Assembly: GCA_003857395.1 (NCBI GenBank)
Contig: RPRC01000219.1
Coordinates: 1 to 9,643, forward strand
Direction of reading: 5' to 3'
Source of the DNA: Geobacter sp.
GTDB taxonomy: Bacteria; Desulfobacterota; Desulfuromonadia; Geobacterales; Geobacteraceae
DNA length: 9,643 nucleotides
The notes below the pieces were generated by a model. That model was not told the DNA's origin. It searched no databases and worked only from the letters and a program-made list of their open reading frames with translations. A program made the position numbers and the translations under genes. How positions within the stretch are numbered: the stretch's first letter is position 1; the number at the start of each line of letters is the position of its first letter. Positions 5,979-9,643 of this stretch are shown here, piece after piece.

Positions 5979-6354
5979 TTCCCCGAATGACATCCAGTCT
6001 CTCATTCTGCTCACCCGCCACCGATGAGGGGTCGGGAAAACCCCAGTGGAGTCTTTTGGTGAATCCCGGGAAAATGGGGCACCTTTCCGCGCTCGCTTCG
6101 TCGCACACCGTAATGACAAAATCGAACAAGGCGCCTTCTTTGTACAAGTCAAAGGCCGACTTCGTCTCGTTCCGGGAAATATCAATGCCGATTTCCTTCA
6201 TTACCGTGACGACATTCTGATTCAATTTGCCGGGCTCCAAGCCGGCGCTCCGGGCTTCGAATTTGTCACCGGCGAGATCGTTGAGAAACGCCTCCGCCAT
6301 CTGGCTTCTGGCGCTGTTGTGGACGCACACGAAAAGTACCCTCGTTTTTTTCAT
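5929..6354 (-). CDS. arsC: Arsenate reductase, thioredoxin-type (low-molecular-weight phosphatase fold)
   Basis: The 141-residue protein reduces arsenate to arsenite in the cytoplasm. The N-terminus carries the LMW-phosphatase P-loop CX5R as C10-VHNSA-R16-S. Two further cysteines, C84 (ITVCDEAS) and C92 (AERCPIFPG), match the Cys triad of S. aureus/B. subtilis-type ArsC (C10, C82, C89) that relays the disulfide to thioredoxin. D108 in FPDPS is the expected general acid. The start is fixed: ATG 6354 is preceded in frame by an in-frame TGA two codons upstream, with AGGAG 11 nt before the ATG (a longish gap). No arsR, acr3 or arsB is in the window, so arsenite export must be encoded elsewhere or arsC stands alone. 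The gene is a single unit on the minus strand, convergent with the Mop gene, and may have been inserted here, since a truncated ORF lies at its 3' end. Confidence 0.92.
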   Translation of the reverse strand: MKKTRVLFVCVHNSARSQMAEAFLNDLAGDKFEARSAGLEPGKLNQNVVTVMKEIGIDISRNETKSAFDLYKEGALFDFVITVCDEASAERCPIFPGFTKRLHWGFPDPSSVAGEQNERLDVIRGIRDQIRAQIEQWVTEK

Positions 6355-6392
6355 AATTCATCTCGCTCCTGCTTAAATTGGATAGTGTGACG

Positions 6393-6420
6393 TATTTGTA
6401 TCATCTCCAGGTTACAAATA
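6393..6420. promoter_or_regulatory. Inverted repeat upstream of arsC, candidate operator
   Basis: TATTTGTA (6393-6400) and TACAAATA (6413-6420) are perfect 8-bp inverted halves separated by 12 bp. Allowing one mismatch, the symmetry extends two bases outward (CGTATTTGTA/TACAAATATG). It lies 39-66 bp upstream of the arsC ATG, where a promoter and repressor site are expected. It has the size and symmetry of a dimeric winged-helix regulator site such as ArsR, but it does not match a consensus I can name with confidence, and no convincing -35/-10 pair was found around it. Confidence 0.4.
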
Positions 6421-6569
6421 TGTTGCAGCCATGTGGAGAATGACTGACCCTGCTACGAAGCCATCACCTCAAAGCCGGCCACTTTGTCAGGAGTCTGTCG
6501 GACGGCAAGACCGTGTTGTACCTGTACGTTCCGATCTGCACAGGTATCCTCCGCCTGCTCCCGACATCT
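6421..6569. other. Intergenic segment between arsC and uvsE, no gene recognised
   Basis: No intact gene or terminator is seen. A 7-bp inverted repeat TACCTGT/ACAGGTA (6519-6525, 6540-6546) lies about 25 bp past the uvsE stop, without a T-run. A plus-strand frame without stops (6444-6578) reads FVRSLSDGKTVLYLYVP in its middle but has no ATG start or ribosome binding site; it may be a remnant or chance. Confidence 0.4.
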
Positions 6570-7472
6570 TCAGGATAGCCCCAGAACTAACATCAGTCGC
6601 CGCACCGCCAGCTCCTTGGCCTTGGCTTCCACATCAATGGTTAGTTCCAGACCTTGCCAACAGCCAGGAAAGTCGTCGGGATCGATGTAATCGGCATGGA
6701 GCCTTGGGTTTCCTTCTCCCCAACTATTTCGGCGAGAGGAGATGTGGACCCATGGTTCTCGGCCATGGCACCGCCAAGTGGCCATGGCATGACGTGTTGC
6801 CTCTTCCACCGTGAGCCCATCCGGGTTGCAGCGGTGATGGTGAACATCGTAGACGAGAGGGATGTCGAGCTGCTCGCAGACCGGCAGGAGATCCTTGACC
6901 GTGTAGCTGATATCGTCGTTCTCCAGGGCAAGCCTCGACCTGACCCGCTCCGAAAGCAGGGGAAAGTTGGCCTGGAAGCGCTGCAACGTCGCCTCCTTCC
7001 CCCCTTGCCTGCCACCGGCGTGGATAGTGATGACATCCGCCCCGATCAACTCGGCGACAAGCCCCTGGTATTCCAGTTCTGCCAGGGACTTCCGTACCAC
7101 TTCATCTCGCAGGGAAGAGATCGAGACAAACTGGTCAGGATGAAAACTGAGACGGATATTCAGCCGGCTGCGCAGCTGGGCAACTTCCGCGAGCAGGCTC
7201 CGGATTTCCTCTCCGCCGGGAAGTTCCTCAAGCGTATATCCCACCTCCGGATGGGTGTAGCGTGGAAAGAAAGGAGTCGTAACGCGGAAGGCGCCAATTC
7301 CCAGGCTATGCACAGTCTGGACGGCACGAAGGAGACTTCTCGCATTCTCGCAGCAGATATCGGACAGACGCGCATACTGCTCCGGCCGGGGCAGTCCGGC
7401 AAGGGCTTTGGCCGTGGTCGTCCGGAATCTGATCGGTTCTTCGATGAAAATACAGCAAAGGCCGAAGCGCAT
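6570..7472 (-). CDS. uvsE: UV damage endonuclease UvsE (UVDE)
   Basis: The 300-residue TIM-barrel metalloenzyme nicks DNA 5' of UV photoproducts and other distorting lesions, starting a repair route separate from UvrABC. It covers the full family length: N-terminal MRFGLCCIF strand, then metal-site motifs in order: FHPDQF with H111, TIHAGG with H151, LENDD with E184, YDVHHH with D209 and H212, WVHISS with H243, PRLHADYID with H259, and TIDVEAKAKE with E282. Their spacing agrees with the Mn ligands I recall for T. thermophilus UVDE. W241 lies two residues before H243, where that enzyme has, as I recall, a carboxylated lysine (K229). The ATG follows the ogt stop by 3 nt, with GGAG about 9 nt upstream inside ogt, so the two genes are co-translated. 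No terminator was identified after the stop. Confidence 0.93.
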   Translation of the reverse strand: MRFGLCCIFIEEPIRFRTTTAKALAGLPRPEQYARLSDICCENARSLLRAVQTVHSLGIGAFRVTTPFFPRYTHPEVGYTLEELPGGEEIRSLLAEVAQLRSRLNIRLSFHPDQFVSISSLRDEVVRKSLAELEYQGLVAELIGADVITIHAGGRQGGKEATLQRFQANFPLLSERVRSRLALENDDISYTVKDLLPVCEQLDIPLVYDVHHHRCNPDGLTVEEATRHAMATWRCHGREPWVHISSRRNSWGEGNPRLHADYIDPDDFPGCWQGLELTIDVEAKAKELAVRRLMLVLGLS

Positions 7473-7475
7473 GAT

Positions 7476-7988
7476 TCAGGCTCCGTTCACTGCAGTGGCT
7501 TCCCGCTCCAGCAGCAATCGCTTCCGCTCCAAACCCCAGCAGAATCCGCCCAAGCCGCCGTCGCTGCGGACCACCCGGTGGCAGGGGACGATAATAGCGA
7601 TCGGGTTTGCCCCGCAGGCTGTTCCCACGGCCCGAACCGCTTCGGGCTTGCCGATGCGGACGGCAATATCACGGTACGTGGCTGTCGTGCCGCAGGGGAT
7701 CTCCCGCAGGGCCTGCCAGACCTGCTGCTGGAAAGGTGTCCCGAGCAGGTACAGAGGCAGTTCGAACGGCTGACCGGAATCGTTGATGCAGGCGACGACA
7801 CGGGCAACCGTTGCGGAAAATTCGGGACCGGCTTCGTGCAGCACTGCACCCGGGAAGCGGTCGTGCAGTTCCAGGCACAACCGGTCGGGGTCGTCGTGCA
7901 GGGCAACAAAGCAGACCCCCCGGTCCGTAGCTGCCACCAGCACCAAGCCGAGGGACGAAGTCTGCGAGACTGCGCAGCTGATATGCAT
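7476..7988 (-). CDS. ogt: Methylated-DNA--protein-cysteine S-methyltransferase (O6-alkylguanine repair)
   Basis: This suicide repair protein moves an alkyl group from O6-alkylguanine or O4-alkylthymine to its own cysteine. With the start at 7988 it has 170 residues, the usual Ogt size. The active site is PCHRV with C136. Other family features are the helix-turn-helix DNA-binding segment (TATYRDIAVRIGKPEAVRAV, about 102-121), the GTACGANP turn with N128, and the closing GLERKRLLLERE. There is no Ada-type N-terminal domain, so it is not a regulator. I chose ATG 7988 because AGGAGG lies about 7 nt upstream. A longer frame exists from 8078, but its 30 extra residues are Gly/Lys-rich and fit no family. 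It is the first gene of a two-gene repair operon with uvsE. Confidence 0.93.
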   Translation of the reverse strand: MHISCAVSQTSSLGLVLVAATDRGVCFVALHDDPDRLCLELHDRFPGAVLHEAGPEFSATVARVVACINDSGQPFELPLYLLGTPFQQQVWQALREIPCGTTATYRDIAVRIGKPEAVRAVGTACGANPIAIIVPCHRVVRSDGGLGGFCWGLERKRLLLEREATAVNGA

Positions 7989-7995
7989 GACTTTT

Positions 7996-8001
7996 CCTCC
8001 T
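7996..8001 (-). promoter_or_regulatory. Ribosome binding site deciding the ogt start
   Basis: Read on the minus strand this is AGGAGG, 7 nt before ATG 7988. It is a near-perfect anti-16S match and excludes the in-frame ATG at 8078 as the main start. Confidence 0.8.
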
Positions 8002-8083
8002 TTGAAAAACCGGAAGCCCTTCCTGCCGGGCACTCCGTTTTTTGAACATGGATTTCCGGAACCGAACAACGGAACCACTCAGC

Positions 8084-8117
8084 AAAAAAGCCGCGAGACT
8101 GACGTCCCGCGGCTTTT
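8084..8117 (-). terminator. Strong, probably bidirectional, intrinsic terminator after thiC
   Basis: On the minus strand GCCGCGGGAC pairs with GTCTCGCGGC around the tetraloop GTCA (8113 down to 8090), a 10-bp stem with one G-U pair, followed by six T (8089-8084). On the plus strand the same stem is followed by TTTT (8114-8117). It ends the thiD-thiC transcript about 70 bp past the thiC stop and insulates the ogt-uvsE operon, whose own promoter must lie in 7996-8083. Confidence 0.85.
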
Positions 8118-8184
8118 CATATACAGTGGCAAGCCTATTCAGGGCCCCGCAGTCAGGAAACTATTTTCCGGCGTGCGTATCTTT

Positions 8185-9471
8185 CTACTTCTTGCGCTCT
8201 TCCATGACCTTGTAGGCGCAGAACTCGCCGCACATGGTGCAGGCGCCATGCTCCTCATCCACCCCCGATTCGCCGCGCCGTCTGCGGGCCAGAGCAGGAT
8301 CGATGGCCAGGCAGTACTGGGTTTCCCAATCAAGTGCCTTGCGCGCCTTGCTCATGGCGATGTCTTTTTCCATTGCGCCGGGCAGACCCTTGACGATGTC
8401 GGCGGCGTGGGCGGCGATGCGGGTCGCCATGACCCCGTCATGTACGTCCTTGACCGTGGGCAGGCAAAGGTGTTCGCTGGGGGTAACATAGCAGAGGAAG
8501 TCGGCACCGGCGCTGGCAGCAATGGCGCCGCCGATGGCACAGGTGATGTGGTCATAGCCGGGGGCAATGTCGGTCACCAGCGGGCCGAGCACATAGAAGG
8601 GCGCGCCGTGGCAGAGCCGTTTCTGCAACTGGATATTGGCCTCGATCTGGTTCAGCGGCACGTGGCCCGGACCTTCGATCATGACCTGGATGCCGGCGTC
8701 CCAGGCCCGCTGGGTCAGCTCGCCGAGGATAATCAGTTCGTGGATCTGGGCACGGTCGGTGGCATCGGCCAGACAACCGGGGCGAAAACCGTCGCCCAGC
8801 GACAGGGTGGCATCATAGGGCTTGACCAGTTCCAGCAAGCGGTCGAAGTGCTCGAAGAGCGGGTTTTCGGCATTATTGTGAGCCATCCAGGCAACGGTGA
8901 AAGAACCACCGCGGGAGACGACCTCCATGATCCGCCCCTCGTTATCCATGCGCTCGACAGTGGCGCGGGTCACGCCACAGTGCACGGTAATGAAGTCGAC
9001 GCCGTCGTCCAGGTGTTTTTTAATGCCGTCGAAGATTTCGTCGGCAGTCATGTTTACAATGGCCTTGCCCTTTTTAACCACAGTGTCACAGGCCGCCTGA
9101 TAAAGGGGGACACTGCCGATACAGGCCTCGGTCTCGGCGATGATCGCCCGGCGGATTTCGTCGATGGGACCGCCGGTGGACAGGTCCATGATCGCGTCGG
9201 CACCGGCGGCGACCGCCACGCGGGCTTTTTCCAGTTCCTTGTCGATGCTGGTATCGTCCTTGCTGGTCCCAATATTGGCATTGACCCGGGTGGGCAGACC
9301 TTTGCCGACAGCCAGGGGGCGGCCGTTGGTGTGCTTGTTGTTATGACAAACGATGGCCGTGCCTTCGGCAATGCGCTGTCGCAGAATTTCCGGATCCATG
9401 CCGGCAGCAGCGGCAGCCGTTCTCATTTTATCAGAGACAATGCCTTGGCGGGCCATTTCGAGTTGAGTCAT
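8185..9471 (-). CDS. thiC: Phosphomethylpyrimidine synthase ThiC (radical SAM, HMP-P synthase)
   Basis: ThiC converts aminoimidazole ribotide to hydroxymethylpyrimidine phosphate in thiamine synthesis, using S-adenosylmethionine and a [4Fe-4S] cluster. The 428-residue protein is the short form found in many anaerobes and lacks the N-terminal domain of the roughly 630-residue E. coli enzyme. Family motifs in order: RVNANIGTS (62-70), MDLSTGG (95-101), SLGDGFRPG (224-232), IEGPGHVP (265-272), DIAPGYDHIT (301-310). H270 and H334 are 64 residues apart, as are the zinc ligands I recall for Caulobacter ThiC. The C-terminal cluster motif is C411-TM-C414-GEF-C418, i.e. CX2CX3C. The ATG has GAGGA 7 nt upstream. 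The preceding gene is thiD, which supports ThiC over its paralogue BzaF (hydroxybenzimidazole synthase), though sequence alone cannot fully exclude BzaF here. Confidence 0.93.
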   Translation of the reverse strand: MTQLEMARQGIVSDKMRTAAAAAGMDPEILRQRIAEGTAIVCHNNKHTNGRPLAVGKGLPTRVNANIGTSKDDTSIDKELEKARVAVAAGADAIMDLSTGGPIDEIRRAIIAETEACIGSVPLYQAACDTVVKKGKAIVNMTADEIFDGIKKHLDDGVDFITVHCGVTRATVERMDNEGRIMEVVSRGGSFTVAWMAHNNAENPLFEHFDRLLELVKPYDATLSLGDGFRPGCLADATDRAQIHELIILGELTQRAWDAGIQVMIEGPGHVPLNQIEANIQLQKRLCHGAPFYVLGPLVTDIAPGYDHITCAIGGAIAASAGADFLCYVTPSEHLCLPTVKDVHDGVMATRIAAHAADIVKGLPGAMEKDIAMSKARKALDWETQYCLAIDPALARRRRGESGVDEEHGACTMCGEFCAYKVMEERKK

Positions 9472-9515
9472 GTATGTTCCTCACTTGTGTAAAGTCAGAT
9501 GATATGCAGAAGGTT

Positions 9516-9582
9516 GAAGGCTGGGGACTGAAAGGAGAAAATCGCCTAAGCAGATCATTTTAGCCTTCAGTCTTCAGCCTTC
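9516..9582. repeat. Imperfect inverted repeat of heptamer units in the thiD-thiC spacer
   Basis: GAAGGCTGGGGACTGAA (9516-9532) and TTCAGTCTTCAGCCTTC (9566-9582) are reverse complements over 17 bp with two mismatches. Both arms are built of 7-bp units of the form GRCTGAA (complement TTCAGYC), at least three in the right arm. The right arm overlaps the thiD stop codon. The fold would place a hairpin with a 33-nt loop between the thiD stop and the thiC ribosome binding site. Confidence 0.6.
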
Positions 9583-9643
9583 AGTCTGTCCACCTGGTTC
9601 TTGGCAGCTAGAAAATGATTGACCGGCCCGTGGCCTTTTCCGA
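9567..9643 (-). CDS. thiD: Hydroxymethylpyrimidine (phosphate) kinase ThiD, C-terminal end only
   Basis: This is the last 24 codons of a gene that extends past the right end of the window, with stop TGA at 9569-9567. The peptide begins GKGHGPVNHF, the conserved closing motif of ThiD (HMP/HMP-P kinase, also found in ThiD-ThiE fusions), followed by LAAKNQVDRLKAED. ThiD phosphorylates the ThiC product HMP-P to HMP-PP in the cytoplasm. It lies 95 bp upstream of thiC on the same strand with no terminator between, so the two form a pyrimidine-branch thiamine operon. The final codons are encoded by the heptamer repeat arm, which suggests the repeat has spread into or replaced the end of the gene. 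Whether the gene is ThiD alone or part of a fusion cannot be seen. Confidence 0.75.
   Translation of the reverse strand, partial: GKGHGPVNHFLAAKNQVDRLKAED

Noticed and set aside
6444..6578. Plus-strand open frame between arsC and uvsE (FVRSLSDGKTVLYLYVP)
   Set aside because: No ATG start or ribosome binding site, it overlaps the uvsE end by a few codons, and no family is recognised.
6654..8045. 463-codon plus-strand frame opposite uvsE and ogt
   Set aside because: It is a shadow of the two repair genes, with no start signal and no recognisable domain.
7476..8078. Longer ogt start at 8078 (200 residues)
   Set aside because: The extra 30 residues are not family-like, and the AGGAGG at 7996-8001 supports ATG 7988.
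7783..9492. Long open frame (569 codons) on the plus strand opposite thiC and ogt
   Set aside because: It is antisense to two clear conserved genes, spans their intergenic terminator and has no family-like motifs. It is a product of G+C-rich third positions.
9610..9643. Other minus-strand frames at the right end
   Set aside because: Only the frame reading GKGHGPVNHF fits a known C-terminal motif; the others are short and uninformative.

Overview
The window is bacterial chromosome, about 55-58% G+C by eye, with compact gene pairs and Shine-Dalgarno starts. The gene content (a combined RND/TolC efflux protein, a tandem-Mop protein, a thioredoxin-type arsenate reductase, a ThiC with a CX2CX3C cluster motif, a sigma-54-like promoter) suggests an anaerobic Desulfuromonadota organism such as Geobacter or a relative. 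This taxonomic call is inference from protein character, not a database match.

Layout. (1) 1-4489, plus strand: the last 28 codons of an RND periplasmic adaptor overlap by ATGA a 1467-residue gene in which a complete RND inner-membrane pump is fused in frame to a signal peptide and a complete TolC-type outer-membrane channel. Two genes thus encode a whole tripartite efflux system. (2) 4490-5396: about 900 bp without an intact recognisable gene. It holds a good match to a sigma-54 promoter, a 14-nt palindrome, a strong intrinsic terminator, a small ORF with a signal-peptide-like start, and a decayed internal fragment of a TauE/SafE-family transporter. (3) 5397-5798, plus: a 133-residue protein of two Mop/TOBE domains, probably a cytoplasmic molybdate or tungstate binder. 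A long perfect hairpin follows, then the start of a truncated ORF with an excellent ribosome binding site. (4) 5929-6354, minus: arsenate reductase ArsC with a palindromic candidate operator upstream. (5) 6355-6569: intergenic, no clear gene. (6) 6570-7988, minus: a two-gene DNA repair operon, ogt (O6-alkylguanine methyltransferase) followed 3 nt later by uvsE (UV damage endonuclease). (7) 8084-8117: strong bidirectional terminator separating this operon from thiC. (8) 8185-9643, minus: thiC preceded by the C-terminal end of thiD, a pyrimidine-branch thiamine operon. The thiD-thiC spacer carries an imperfect inverted repeat of heptamer units and no recognisable TPP riboswitch.

The most unusual items are the RND/TolC fusion with an embedded signal peptide, the sigma-54-promoter-to-terminator segment with no evident gene, and the two gene remnants on either side of the Mop-domain gene, which suggest local deletion or replacement. 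No CRISPR array, rRNA, tRNA or intact mobile element was seen.
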